From Colius striatus (Eukaryota > Chordata > Aves > Coliiformes > Coliidae), in contig NC_084764.1 of the NCBI RefSeq assembly GCF_028858725.1, positions 19,891,501 to 19,955,500 of the forward strand: a stretch of 64,000 nucleotides of DNA, given 5' to 3'. A model generated the notes under the pieces. It did not search any database and was not told the origin of the DNA. It saw only the letters and a program-made list of their open reading frames with translations. Shown in pieces: positions 25,917 through 40,672 of the stretch (its first letter is position 1; every line of letters starts with the position of its first letter). The position numbers and the translations under genes are program-made.

Positions 25917-28590
25917 AGGGAACCAACAACCAACCCAGAATGAAAACCTAAGATTCAGAATGATTAGTTGCAAAAGGGATTTTTTTTGGTCCTTGTTTTC
26001 ATAAACAAGTGCACTGGCCCAGATTATTTTACCTGTATTGTTTCAAACTCCTACCTAGCCCTGTCTGCCAGCTGGGATCGACCAATTAAGTATGTTCAGA
26101 TGCCACTTCTAATTCCAACCTGGTACTCTGAGCCTGCTCAGTAGAGAAATATTAATGCAGTATTTCTTGATCAAATGATCAAAGAATCCTGCCAGATCCA
26201 AGCTGGGCTGCAAATTTGTCCTTCCCTCCCTTCTGCAACCCTGCATTTCTGCAATATACATGATATTACCCCTGACTTTGCTTTCTTCTCCCTAAACACC
26301 ATTCCCAGGAGGGTGGAAGAAACTGTCCCATGGATTAGGTATGCTCATCAGGTTGGGTGGTGAAACAAAAGAAATTTTCTGAGATCCTGATTTTGCTCAA
26401 GCAAGCATAGCAATAACCGATGAAGCAGTTAATTGCCAGTAATGTGAGATTTAACACTGAGTAGGAAGAATGACATCACACAAAAATATAATTGTCCACT
26501 AGTGAGATTAGAAGTCATTCACGTCTTATTGCAAGTTGAAAAGGATATTTGCATCATAAAGAACTTTTTCTTTCTTTAAAAACCTGTACATTTAGAATTA
26601 AACTTGGAATTAAATTCTTAAGTTATTCAGAATTGCACCTTTTGCACAGTATGTATGAAGACTGCATGGGAGAATCAGGCCCATGCAGCATCTCAGGACA
26701 CTGTACAGTTTTACTCCTGCTCTGCAATGACTGCTAAAGCAAAACATAGGAGGAAAATTTGTGACTGATCTCCTCCGAAGGAGTTTCAAGCTCTCCCTTT
26801 TAGCAGATTTTGTTTTTTCTGTTCAGAGCAGAAGCCTGCTGCATATCTGAATCTGACTCCTTGCCACCGTCGTGTAAGGCATCTCTCAGAACACCAATGG
26901 TGCTGGATGGGCTCTTACCGTCCCTTGCACATTTTCTGCATAGAGTCCCAAACCTTGTGTCTATGTTATATCCACTGACAACATCCGTCTCCTCCTCAGA
27001 GTGCTGAGGGCCTGGTCTCTGGGCAGGGGGCTCCTCTGTGCCCCACTTCCCCCCACAAGCAAGGAGCAGAGCTCAGCCCCTGCTGTGATTCACAGCAGAG
27101 GGGAGGTGCAACTGCACTCCGGCTGAAATTTTCCCTTGCTAAATGACGGTGAGGGACATGATTCTTCCTCCCTTACTGTGGCAAATATTCTGCCTTCACC
27201 CTAAATAAATGCCTTAAATATTTCCGTGTTCTTAAGATAACTTAAGAGATAAGGGGTTATTTAACTCTGCCAAGTCGTGGCGTTTTTTCTACACAATGTA
27301 TAACTGCCAAATATTTATGCGATTAACATCTGAATTAAGCATACTTTAGTAGCACAAAGATGTGATTAGTCTCACCAGAATGTGATTTTTTTAATGGACG
27401 TGGCTCCCACTTTCCAGCAAAGATTTAATAGCTGAATCCTGCAGGGAAGTCTCCATTTACTGAACTTTTATAGCTTTAAAATGATCCTAGGGTACATTTC
27501 CTAGCATGCAGCGTGGCACAAACAGAATTTAAATGAAATGCCATGTTCAAAATGAATGAACAAAGTGCATAGTGTCAATCACTACCCTTACCTTTTTTTT
27601 TTCTTTCCCAACCCCCCAAAATCGTATAAATGAATGGTACTGACAATGGGCATGGTTCTGCTGTTGGAAGACACATTTTTCCTCTTCAGTTTGAAGGTCT
27701 ATAACAAGGGGTTAAGAGGGTCTGAGCACACTTTGAGGTGGATCCTCAGCCTTTTCCACTCCCCTGGAGATCTGCTGGCATCTCCAGTGTGCAGAGGAGA
27801 GACATAAAGGCAGACCACCTCCCATAGCTGGTTTTGAGCCAACTCAATCCCAATGCACATGAGAAGATGTGAGCATCTGTGGCACTTGCAGAAGTTCAGC
27901 TCAGTGTGAGCAGTTCTGACCTCTACCAGATATCTCAAGAGTTCTGGGCTCCTGGTACACAAACTGTGGTAAAAGCTCCTGGGATGCAGCAACCAGTCAT
28001 TGGGATTTTCCATGAACTTCTCCCATTAACCAAATGTGCTTTTTCCCGCTTTACATCATTGCCCTCAAGATCAAAAAGTGGCTTCTGAGCCACCAACTAA
28101 TGTGCAGAGGCAAATTTGCATGTCAATGTGTTTGTAAATGTAATAAATGTAAATACAAGTGTAAATAAACCAGCAAAATCGCCTCAAATTCCAAACCTGG
28201 CCACCTTCTGCAATTTCTTTGCACACTTAAGTAAACAAGTTGGTTGTTGTTATGGGAAGAAAACCCAAACCAACCAGAACACATGTAACATGTTTAATCC
28301 CTAATGATGATGAGGTCAGTTGTTGATCAGATGAGTTGCCTTCAACATACAACTCAGGGCTCAGACTATGAATCCAATATAAGTAGGTGGGTGTGCAATA
28401 ACTGCAGAATCAGCATCTTATTTTCAAAGTACTCCTGCAAATCCTGCAGGAACATTTCAATACTAGATGATGTTGCTATGGGCACCAGAAGGAAGCTTAA
28501 TATATGAGAATCTGTCTTAGGAATTCAAGGGGGATGGGTATAAACAGAATACATAGGTAGGAACCAGAATGTCTCTGTCACTAAAAAGCA

Positions 28591-28635
28591 AATCATAGAA
28601 TCATAGAATCATAGAATGGTATGGTACTTTGAAGT
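28591..28635 (-). mobile_element. Very short CR1 3' end
   Basis: Three tandem units of the terminal octamer (AATCATAGAATCATAGAATC on plus) are followed by ATAGAATGGTATGGTACTTT. Only the last 45 bp of an antisense CR1 are present, so it is an extreme 5' truncation or later deletion. Confidence 0.8.
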
Positions 28636-31600
28636 TTTTAATGTTCCACTATAACATTTTATCAGAGGGAAAATATAAGATGGTACATTTTTTCAAGTTG
28701 TCTAAGTGAAAAAATAGGTAAATAGGTAATTGAGTCTGTATATCTGTGTCCCATCAGAAGTGAAATGAAATCTGGATGCTCCACATAGATGTAATTTCTC
28801 TGTAAAAACAGATGTTAAAAATGGGATGGAAAATGAGGGAAACAGAAGAACTGCAGTTCCCTCTACTATTCAGGAAAAAGGATACTACTCTGCCTTTGAG
28901 TGTAGTTCAAACTTTAGGCAAAAATCATATTGGCAAGGGACAGCTGGATGATTTAATTCATGGCTAGATTTCTCCCATTCTGGCTATCTCTCGACCAGCA
29001 TAGACTACCGGAGAGGATGAAAAGAAAGAAAAAGTAACCAGTGTAGAAAAACTGCAAGTATATCTCAAGACAGACAAAGAGAATGCAAAATGAAATTCTT
29101 GCTCTGAAAAGGACAGGACAATGAGCTCCTCTCCCCAAGATACCTTCAGAGAGGATTCCATTTCAACTCTTTCTCTCTTGCTTGCTTGCATTATTTTTCA
29201 CTGACACGTCCAAAAGAAAGCCTGAAAGCCTTTTATTATTTTTTATTTTCTTTTTCTTTTTACTTATGTGGTATAAGTTCTTTTTTTTAATATATATATA
29301 TTATTTTCCTGCCAATGTTAAAGCAGTTCCCATTTTTCTAGTTTGTTTCTGACACCTAGCTGTGATCAACAATGCTTCCCACTGAATCACTTCTTTCATC
29401 TATTCAGCTTCTGTTATTTCCCATATCTCCTCTCCTCCCTTCACCAGCTTACCTCTCATTAACCCTCAGGGTTCCAAACATATTGTATCTCTCTCAAAGA
29501 TACATATTTTTATTCAGACATAAGTCATTTTTGCTCACTAGCCTCAGTTTCCATAATTCCCTAATAGAATAGCTGTGTGTAGTACACACTCCATACGGCA
29601 CAGTGAACAATAAACCCAGACATTAATTTATACTTGTGCATTGTGCACTGTTCCACTTCACCTTTTTCCCCCTCTGAACTCACAGTCACATAAAACCTCA
29701 TTCGTCTCTAACATAGGAAATACAGTTCAATACACATGTAAAAATCTGCTTGGCTAGCAATTTTGTTTTACCAACAAAACTATTATTTTCTAAGAATCAC
29801 TTTAACCTGTCACAATATATTTTAAATCACATTTTAACTTTTAAAAGTATAGGTAAATACATGAAGCTACGTTTTTGCTAGTACCGAATAGAGAGGAGAT
29901 GTTCTAGAATATAAGCTCACTCTTACGTATACCAATATATTTAGGACTTGTTTTATTTTTTCTGATGAAATATGTGCCAAGCCCAAGAGAGTTAACACCT
30001 GAGTTTTAGCTAGAACTTTTGTGATTGAAACTGGTGAAAGCAGCTGGAAATATATCCAGCTATTCATGTAGAATTCCCTTTCTTCTAACCCTCCAAGTAA
30101 TTGTGCAATCCAGCTCCAATCCAAAATTCCTTTTCTGGGTAAAATTCATTAAAAGTTTTTGGAAACCTGTGTTGTGTAGCATGTGTGTTCAGATGCACAC
30201 AGAGAGAGGTCATTACTCACTCTGGCAAATAACATACCTGTGTCAATAAGCTTATGCAGGCATCAATATTAAAAAAAAAAGATAAGGTGATGTATGGGAG
30301 ATTATGTAAATAACTTCAGAATTCATCATGAATATAAAAAGAAAACATATTTATGAAAACACATTTGTTCCTTGACACTTCAAGCATTATTAATATTGTC
30401 TCTAAACAAAGGTTATTTAACACTCATGGAAACATTTGCGTTGCTAATATGTTAATGGGCATATTTATTGGAATCAGGTGTATGTTTTAATGTATTATAT
30501 TAAAGTTAATAAACTATGTGAATGGACTCATCTAACTCAACTGAAAACCTAACAATTGGATGATTTGAAATTTATAAGAGACAAATTATTTTTTTTTTCT
30601 GTTCTAATTTGGGCAACATTTGTCCTGATTTTATTATATAAATAATAAGCATCACTTGACTGTATAAAATATCTTTTTTTAAAAATCCCTTAGAAAAATC
30701 AATACATCTTTCGTATTTTTAAATGAAATGTTTATACTAATTTATGGTGAACTTTCTCAAAATTCAGTAAGATTCTTATGCAATTCAATGTAGTGTGGTC
30801 AGTAAAAGCAAATCACACCCAAGAACATTCTCATGGATTTTAAAAACAATTGGCATCACTAAAAATTCAAGTTCATGCCAGGAGCAAAATAAATATTTGA
30901 GCTACATTTTGTGTAAGTAATCCTTGCAATTTTAAGCCTCAGAGATACTCAGTCTTGTATAAAGAACTCAATCTCTCCTTCATCTTACATTTATTACTTT
31001 AAAGAGTTAGTTTTCTATTACAGAAGAACTTATTGTTGTATCAAATGTTTAACTGAGCTCCTTTTAAAGTATCATGATTGTCATTATAAAATCATGCATC
31101 CATAGTAATCTTGTTCATAGAGAACTTAAGCTTTAAATTTCACTTAGAAAAAACCCCAGCCTTATACTTTCCTGCAGGTTCTGAATGCAGATTTACTATA
31201 AAATAAGTGAATAATAATACCAGGTTATTTTGGAAAGTGTTCTTTCATGCAATCACTGCATTTAGCACAATCCCAAAATGGCAGCCCAACAGGTGGTCCT
31301 TTCACAGCCTTCAGCCCAAACAATCGGAACAAAAAGGACACCAAGAATCGAATGTTCCTCAGGATTTAAAAAGCTGTTCACTTCCCTTTGTTCATTTTCA
31401 GATTTAGCCATGTTCATTATTGTTGAGCCACAAATGCAGGACATTCTTTTTTGACATTTTGCCATAAATAGACACTGACTGAGGCTGACTAGCCAGCTAG
31501 CTGCTTTGTCACATGCAAGCGGAAACTACTTCTTCACAAAGCGAATGCATTCCTGGTGCCTCAATGGCCTCGGCAAGCACCAGTTGTGACATGTTGCAAA

Positions 31601-34600
31601 TCTGGCAAAGTCTAGGTTAACAAAAGTATGGGTGACAAAGGCTGAAGTTTCTCTTCCTATATTTTCCTCCACAGTAAGTATTTAATTCTGGCCTAATGAA
31701 TTTGCCTGGAAGATTGGGTGTCACATTGACAGGCTCTTGAATGTCTGAAAATATACTTCTGCATTGTGGGCTCTCTTTGGAGGGAACCGTTAGTGAACCA
31801 GTAATGATGGACTTCAGGGGCGAAATCTAAGATGAAATACTTGTTTCTTGGTATTTAAAAAGTTGTGAAAGTTCCTTGTTACAGTGATCTCAGTCTCAAC
31901 ATACGTAACAAAAGATGGGCCCAGCCCTATGAGTCTTTAATGATGCGAGGAGTCTGTACAGCTGCTTTCACTGGCTGTGAGGAATTACTCACACAAGTAA
32001 TGGGCATGGAGATCAAGATTTTTCCCTTGTGTATGAACAAACACGTAAAATACACGTTTTTGTAGAAAAGGCAGAGCTATAATGACACCTTACTAGTCAA
32101 ATATAGTAAGTGAAATTACCTTTAAAATTTTAAATGTACTGAGTCAAATCCTCTTCTGCTACTGTATATTTTAAATATAGAACACACAGTTTTTCTCCTT
32201 TTTTTCTTTTTCCCTTTCATTTTTTTGACATGTCCAGCCAAATTCCAGGCCAAAACTTCCTGGCTCTCCTGCTACTATTACCTTGGGGATTTTCCAATGC
32301 CCATGTGAGTCCAGGCCTTCTGACACCTTCTGGGGTGCAGATGAGACCTGTGTTTGTAGGCAGTCTAAGTGTGTGGGATGAGGGTTTGAAATGAGACCCT
32401 TGTTAACCAGTTAGACTGAAATTAGACCCGGTTAAACTCTTTCTTTCAGCATTGACTTTTTTGTGGAAAATGTGATTTGCTTAATCTTGTGAAAAGATAT
32501 GTTGAGAATATAAATAAAGTTTAATGCGTTTTAATTTAAAATCTCTGTGTTCAAAATTGGTCATAACATAAAAAAAAAAAAAAATGATCACTTCTGGTAA
32601 GAACTCCAGCACACACAGAAGGAACTATGTGTTGCTCAGGTCCTATGGCTGTCAAAGGCAACAGTATGGTCTTGAAGAAAACAGCCCATAGATACTGATG
32701 CATTCTTGCTTATGTTAGTAAGGAAGCAGCTATGTGGAGCAGTGAATTTTGTCTCCTCAATTCCAAACCTTGAGATTAGTAGTGAAAAAACCTCAGTATT
32801 GGATAGGTTATTGAATAAAATCGATGTTCAATGCTGTTTGCCATCTGGATGTTTGTTTCATGGTTTACCTGAGCCCATTGTATGTAGAGGATGCAGTTTA
32901 TAAATGCATGAAAAGGCAAAAGCCAAGACCTGCTGTTGAGACCCTGAAGATACCTGGGAAAAAAGCTTCACTGCAGGTCTCTCCTTCCAGGCTCCTGAAA
33001 CCACTGGGGTGTTTTCTTTGCAAACCTTCACAGAGGACACAGAGTCCCCATAGTGCTACTCCAAAGAAAGAGGCTCCTTACTTTTTCTTTTTTGTAGTAG
33101 CAAAAGTAAAATTAGTCAGCTTTCTAATATATGAATGTAAAATCAATAACCTTCATAGATTTCAGGGGAAATCAGTTAGTAAAACATTTAAGCGACCACC
33201 AGCCAAAATTATTATTGGGTGCTAAACAATGAATATGTGTTGTAAGAGGGTTTAGTCTTATTTTAACCACAATGTGCACATAGAAAAGGCCAGAAAACCC
33301 ACCTTGTAAAAAAGTAAGAGCACAAAAGTGGGACTTGATAGTCTTTCTAATCTTATTCTTGTTTTTCATTTTATTCTACCCTCACTATAACTCCAAAATT
33401 CCCTAAAAGCTGTTTTAAATCAAGATATCTTTCATTAAAAACAGCACTTGTACAAAATATCTGCATACATTTTTGCAAACTCAAGTCCAGGTTTCAATTT
33501 AAAACTCTGAGAAAAAAAAAATTACTCTGTTTGTGTGGCAAAAGAAGTAAGAGTCACAGGACACAGAGAAACCTCACTAGAATAAAACAAATAGCACTGA
33601 AAGTCAATTAATGCAGAGGCAGAAACAGGAAAGCATCCAGCTTTACCTCTCTCCAGACAGCAATAAGTCTCTTGCAAATTTAGCTGTCAGAAATGATTGC
33701 TTTGTTTTTGACAAGTGGCATTACTTCCTCTTATACTGGAATTAAAATTGATTGAAATTGATTTATGACTTTTCAATATTTCCCGCACCCCTTCATTCCT
33801 TTCAATTTGAAAACATTATTTTAGTGAAATAAACAGCATACATATGGTTTTGGATTTTGGTGTTTTCTTTTTCTTTGAGACATCTCAATGTTAAGATGGG
33901 AGAAGGGTGTAACTAGTATTTTTTTGACTGGGTTGTAGTTCATTGTCCATTACAGAAGTGACATCTTTCTAAATAAATGGTGGATTTAACCTTTTTTTTT
34001 TTTGTTGTTGCTGATTCTTCTCAGAGGCAGGGGGTAGGAGAAAGGGGACAAAATATAAATTCTTAAGCAGTCACATAGAAAGGTCCAGATCAGAACAAAA
34101 GTTTTGCTGTGCTGTTTCGAAGTTTGCCTTTCTGAAGTCCTGCTCCTGCTTTTGGACCTACGTGGATGAAGGGAAGCGTGCAGGCAGTGACGCCAAGCTA
34201 TAGGTCCGGTCTGGGAGCAGGGCCATAGGCCATGAGGAACCTGCACCAGGGAGGCCCCCACAGGCAAAGCAGAGCCTGGCAAAAGAGCACTGACGGTTCA
34301 AGGAGCTCATGAGAGTCCATGGTGAAACCACCTGCAGCCTGGCTACTGCCTGAATTTCTTTGGCTTCAGCAGCCGTAAAACTGCATTTATTTGGATTCAG
34401 CTGCAGGACCACATTACCTAAAGTCTTACAGCAGCAGAATACAGTATAATTCAGGCATCTTTGTAATGTTATTAAAACAAGATCATATTAGCAAGTCCCA
34501 GATACGATATGTGATGGCACCATTTTATGTGCCTTGCTTTAAAACAGACATCTGCATGTAGCCCTCATACAGACCCATTGGCAGCAGTCCAAGGATTTCC

Positions 34601-37600
34601 CTTATCCCAGGGTGCTTTTTCACATGTTCCAAGCAGTGAATAATGAGAAGATCACCAAAAGCATGGAAGAAAAATGAAGGATGAGGGCAGTCATCCGAGC
34701 AAGCAAGAGCAGGTGGGAAAGGTAACAGCAATTGCATAGCTCAACTGTCAAGAATGGGAGTGACTAAAAAAATTACAAAGCAACTGGAGACATGAGGAAG
34801 ATACTGGCATGTGGTAAAGAGTAGTAGATCATGGAGGGATGTCAGGCTTTTTTTTTTGCCCTGAAGGTAAGCTATGGTGTTGGTGATTAGTACCTTGTAA
34901 ACATGTTTTTCTAACTCTTGCTACAGTAAATCTGTCCTTTCAGAAGGTGGCAAGCAGGCAAAGTTTACTGTTGTCACACAGCAGTCTTGGGATGACTGAT
35001 AAATTTTCTTGAAAGGGTATAACATATTTTGTAATCAATCAAATTTGTGAAGTTACACAAATTACCACAACAACCCCCCTAAAAACTACATTGCAAAGCT
35101 ATTTCCTTCCCCAGTTAATCCTCCAAGAGCCCCAAGCCCTGGTTATAGACTGCAACATTTGATATTAACTGAGAGAAAAGCAGTTCCTGGAGCTTGGTGC
35201 CATTGCAGGCAGAATTGTGGGGCTGTGTGTCTCTAGGAGTCAGAAGGGCCTTTTGCACTGAGATATTCTTAGGACCTAATAGTCTGGTTCTCCTCTGCAC
35301 AGAAACATCTCTCCTCTCTGCAGTTAATGACCTGATACCCTTTAGACTTCTTGGTGTCTCTGTAACCTTCAGTAACAGCCTGTCAGAGTCACATAACCAG
35401 AACTAGCTCCTTCCTCTCCTATCAAACTCCTTTTTCTTTGTTTTCGTCCTCTCTGTGCTAACAACTCTTCTGTGTAGCATCCTGCAAGGTCAGTTGCTGA
35501 CACTCTCCTTTGGCACATCTTATATCACCCTGGTCTCTTCTCTACCTTCACAGCTATCTGTGCTGGGTAAGTGCCTTCTCTTCTGCAGCTCCACCACCTG
35601 GAACAAACTTATTTTGTCTCTCATTGACTCTCTGTCTTGTTTCAAATTGCATTTGAAATAGCTTTTCACTTTTGCTGTACCTATTTTTCTCATTCCCCAC
35701 TGCTTGCTTGCCTTGTAATTGCATTAGAGGCACTCAGTGAAACGCTTTGGCACAGCTAAAAGACAAGTCCATATACACAAATGTTATTGTACTGCATTAA
35801 AGTGGAATTCACAAGCCAGAACAGTTTGTTTCATGTGTTATTATTCTAAAGCCAATGCAGAGGTGAAACACTCTCTGTGTGAGTTCCGAATTGATGCTTC
35901 CCTTGACCTGTTCTGGAGGGTATATCAGTACTGTTTGTCCATGGGTAAGATGCTATTAGCATCAGCAACTGATTTTTTTAAATACTCCAAAGCATCTGCA
36001 TTTTTCAGGTTTTTTCCTCCTTTGCTGTTTGGGACATGTTATAATGAAGAACTGTGAGTGTTCACTTGAAAGGAGAATTTGATCTCCACAACGTAAGAAA
36101 TGTTTTTGACATAAGCTATCGCAACACATCAGTGAAGGTTTCCCACTACATTGAGGAATTTCTGTATTTAGTTGTCTCATGTTAAGCTGGGGTAGATAAC
36201 TGCATCATGCATGGTGTTCCTTGTTGCACCCTGTAACTAAAGTTACAGGTGGTAGAATCTGCCTGTGTTATCTCACAGGGCTGCCTTCTAGCAATGGTAG
36301 TTTAGTCTGTATTAACCAGAAGGCTCTTTCTGCCATCCTCTCTCATTTTAAGATGCTATTATTTGATGATATCAGACGCTGAAAAATTAATGCATGCATG
36401 AAGGCAACAGTCCATACATTCTCTTTCCTACACAAGTTTTGTGCAAGGGCTGTAGTTCAGGATTTGAGCTGAAACTAGGTACCCTCTTGGCCAGAGAAGC
36501 TTCTGGTTAGTAAAAACCTCTGCTAGTTTTCTTCAGTTTATTAGTGGTAGCTGTTGTGACTCATCACAAAATTAATTCTCTGTGTACTGGTCATGCAAAG
36601 CAACTGACATGCTTAGGCAAACATCTACAGTATGATGTGTAAAAAATTACTGCCTTGAAAGTGGACCTCTCATTACTGCAACAACTCTACATACAACCTG
36701 TTTTCTTGTGATTATACATAAAGGTTACATGCATGAAGTTACAACTACATAAAGCAGAGATGTGACCACAGCGTAATTGAAGGCATTTTCTTCATTCTTT
36801 CCATGACTTGGATGATTCAGGATCTGGGGTTGATAACAATTCTGTATATTCTTCTGTGTAGAACTCCCCATACACCCAGAAGACTCAGAAATGAAGCAGA
36901 GCAAGAGCTAGGTTTACAGGCCAACTCATGCTATGTCTTTTCACAGCAAGAGAGGAGATTCTGGTTGGAAAAATACTCGGCCAGTTTCTGTTCATTTTGA
37001 CAACTAAAAGGAAAGTGGAAGAGTCTCTATCAAATGTAAAATTTTCTATGTATAAACCGTGTATAAAATAATGGCTGTATGAGATATATGTATGTATATA
37101 TGTATGGACTCACTAGAATTACCACAGAACAGGCTACAGAGGCACAGCTTTTACTATCTCACAAGTGTTAGTAGGGGTATAATTCTAGTTTTGAGCCAAA
37201 TGAGTTTGTGACAATTGATTTAGCCTGGCTGCTGCTACAGAACTTCATAATAACAGAGCATATTGTAGAACTGGTAGAATAGGTCATAATTAAGTAAGAT
37301 ATTTTATTATATTTATATATAAACAACCTATTTGTATTCACAGTGGATTGTCTCCACAAATCTATTCTTGTCTCAGAGCCAAATAGAAATTTAATGTCAT
37401 TGTTATGTTTAGGTGAACATCACACTGTTGTATTCCCCTCTGTTTGGCCTTGAATAAAAATCAGAGCAACAATAATATAAATGGTATGAAAGTAGTCGTG
37501 AACAGTAGCCCATCTGTACTGGACAGAATTCTACAAATCAATTAGGTGATCATGAAAAGCTAAACAGATGTGGATGAATCAACTGTGTAAATAAAATGTA

Positions 37601-39916
37601 TTGAACTCTTACATTCATTGCTCACGGATAACTCTTTTTAATAACCAAGATGAGTAAATTACACTAATTAACCTTTAAAAATTTAGATGATTTCTAAATA
37701 ATAGCTTCAAACAATGCCTATTCTTTTCATTGTTACTTCTGAGTGTTTTGTCCATGGCAAGGCAGTTTCATTGGAACATCTAGAGAGGAAGTTGTTTAAA
37801 TGTGCTTTTTGTTTTTTCTTGTTTCTTAGTCATTAGACTTTCAACAGTTCATATTTCTAACTCTGCCCCATCAGGTAGCGCTTGAAGTCAGAAGAAATCA
37901 AATCTGTATATGCTAGGAGACAATGACAACAAAATTCATCTCCTGGAGCTGGGTCTCGCTGCTTTCAGGTGGGACAGATTGTCTGACTGGACAGTGAATC
38001 CTATTCGTAGCTGTAGGAACATGTTGTCTGGGCTAGGGACATGCTGGCAGCAAAGCCAATCGTAACCCAATGTTTTTTGACAAGTTGTCTGATTCTCAGA
38101 AATCTGCAGGGCTGTACGTAGTCTTCATCCACTTTCTGCCATGCTTTGAGGTATCAAGCAATCATGAGAGGATCATATGGGTTTGTGTTACAGTATAGGT
38201 GAAATCAGGGTAGAGAGAGCCTTACAGCTATGGAAGCCTGAAATACTCAGCAAGATTTCAACAGGAAGGGTTAGGGGAAACATTTGCTTTCATGGGGGAG
38301 GGGAAGTGGTATCTGTAAGAGAGTCTTTCTGGAGTCTGTTTTTCCTCTTCAAAGCCCCCTCTCCATGCCTTCATTCAGGAGAGGTTGGTTCAGCATCTGT
38401 TATGGTAGAAAATGTTTTGTTTGTTCTCACGGGTGCAAATGATTTGTAAACTCATCAATCAAAAATACATTTTTATTGAGTATTTTGACTAATTCTCCTT
38501 CAAATAATGTATCTTTGGCATCCTGGGGTTAAAATTTCTCAGTGGTGTTGTAAGGTCTTAATTAAAACAAAAGAGATAACTTATGATGTATTTAAAAAAC
38601 CAAAAAAAAATTAAGAATCTAGCACTGATCACAGTACATTGGACGGAATGGTGAATGGTTTGAGTTTCCTAAATTACTGATATTACCTGCTGATATGAGG
38701 GCTGTTCAAAAGGGCACTTCACTTTTGGGTTTATTTATTAAAATCCTGCACTCAACTGTAAGAAATTAGCCTCCTAGAGATGAATCACTCCCTACTCAGG
38801 GGAGCCTGAAGCAAAGAAACTGATCACGCACACATTGTAGAACTGTGCAGTAACACAAGCTCCAATGTTTTACTACAACTCTCACACAAGGTGCTAAACA
38901 GCAGTGTGAAGCGTTCCTAAGGGAGACAAATGTTCTTGGATTAAAAGTGATGCTCTCAGACATCTTTCTAAAATAATTAATGCTAAATTTACAGTACTGT
39001 ATTTTTTTCTCTTGTAACTGAAAGCCCTTAAAAACTGAGGTGAGTTGTGAAACACAGGCTATTGGACTCTGGAAAGAGTCTGGAAAAAGCTCTAAATCAG
39101 CATAAACAAGGAGACTAATGTCTTATGTTAACTGTGAAATTTTCTGGGATACAATTCTGTCTTAACTTCTTTCAGTGGAAACCAAGCTATCCTTTCAGTT
39201 TTTGATGGGCTACAGAGATTTTGACCTCCTTGCTTCAAAGCAAACATCAGAAAACATCGGAGCAGAAGAGATGCAACTTGGGTAAGAAGAGCTTTGGCAG
39301 CCTGGAATGCTTAGCAGTCTCTCTCCAACAGGACATTCTCTGGTCATTCTCTTTTCTTACCAGTTTAGAGCAAAATAAGCTTGTTGGTGTTGGCAATGTG
39401 GAATACCTCTGTACAATGCTAACCCTGTTCTGTGTAAGTAATGAAGCAATGCCATTTTTTAATTGCCAGCAACCTTAGCATATATAGGTTGGACACAAGT
39501 GAGAAGTTCACAGACCCTTGCGATTTATCACCCTGCAATGGATTGCAGCTATGTTCAGTGCAAGAGTTCCTCATCAGGGAAACCTGCTATATAAAACTGC
39601 TGTCATGTAACCCCCAACTAGATGCTTTTACCCAATACCAAGTTAGGGGTTCACAGTATCCTAATAGAATTGCTATGCATACTCTTATGTGACGCCAGTA
39701 ACATCTCCCAGCATCCAGCTATGGCATTTCAGCATGACTGACATCAAAAAGATTTCCGCTGATGGTGGAAGGAAGGAGGTGTAGTGGTGCTGGGACCTCC
39801 TCTCAAATGTTCACATATTGAAGGTGAGAGTTTTAAGAAACCATGCACTTGTTTGTGAGCCTAAATTTATGAAGAATCTGCTTTATGTTTACTATTTTTA
39901 TGGCAGTGTGTTTGTT
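28636..39916. other. Gene desert, right part
   Basis: No gene, RNA gene or sizeable mobile element is recognised. The stretch 29800-31150 is particularly AT-rich. The open frames are short and unsupported. Confidence 0.7.
29290..29303. repeat. (AT)n tract next to poly-T
   Basis: A short TA repeat preceded by T8; part of a low-complexity patch from about 29230 to 29310. Confidence 0.8.
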
Positions 39917-40672
39917 CATAGAATCATAGAATGGTTGGGGTTGGAAGGGACCTTTAGAGATCATCTGGTTCAACCCTCCTGCAAAGGCAGGTCTACCTAG
40001 ATCAGGTCACACAGGAAGGTGTCCAGGCAGCTCTTGAAGACCTCCAAGGAAGGAGATTCCACACCCTCTCTGGGCAGCCTGTGCCAGGGCTCCCTCACCT
40101 GAACAGTGAAATAGTTTTTTCTTTGGTTTAAATGGAACTTTTTGTGTTCCAGCTTCATCCCATTACCCCTTGTCCTGTTGCTAGATACCATTGAAAAAAG
40201 GGATGTCTAAACCTCCTGACATCCACCATTTATCTACTTGCAAGTATTAATGAGATCCCCCTGCAGTCTTCTCTAGACTAAACAGTCCCAGTTCCCACAG
40301 CCTTTCCTCATAAGGAAGATGTTCCATTCCCCTGATCATCTTGGTGGCCCTGTGCTGGACTCTCTCCAGCACTTCCCTGTCCCTCTTGAGCTGGAGAGCC
40401 CAGAACTGGACACAGGACTCCAGATGAGGCCTCACCAGGACAGAGTAGAGAGGGAGCAGAACCTCCCTTGACCTGCTGGCCACACTCTTCTTGATGTATC
40501 CCAGGATGCCATTGGCCTTCTTGGCCACGAGGGCACATTGCTGGCTCATATTTAGTTTACTATGAACCAGGACTCCCAGGTCTCCCTGCAGAGCTGCTCT
40601 CCAGCAGGTCAATCCCCAGCCTGTACTGGTGCCTGGGGTTGTTCTTCCCCAGGTGCAGGACACTGGGCTTTA
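39917..40672 (-). mobile_element. CR1 LINE, 3' part, antisense orientation
   Basis: The left edge is the CR1 3' terminus (CATAGAATCATAGAATGG on plus, i.e. tandem ATTCTATG on minus), followed by the 3' UTR signature GGGTTGGAAGGGACC. From 40663 down to 40247 the minus strand encodes the C-terminal reverse-transcriptase region of CR1 ORF2, including [20 protein letters not shown] and [20 protein letters not shown]. The frame carries a local change near 40580-40600 and the element is 5'-truncated or rearranged, so it is a dead copy. At 40672 it joins sequence from a more upstream part of the element (see the hairpin entry). Confidence 0.95.

Larger units (their letters stand above)
1..28590. other. 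Gene desert, left part
   Basis: No gene is recognised. The sequence is AT-rich and unique, with the microsatellites and old repeat remnants listed separately. Open frames here (largest 186 codons, minus 9132-9692) show no domain, splice or codon support. Some stretches (about 2030-2270, 18650-18920, 22740-23035, 27180-27520) read like conserved non-coding DNA; see the findings. Confidence 0.7.

Noticed and set aside
32510..32584. AATAAA followed by A15 as a retrocopy tail
   Set aside because: The hexamer is about 55 bp from the A-run, too far for a normal cleavage site, and no gene-like body lies upstream.
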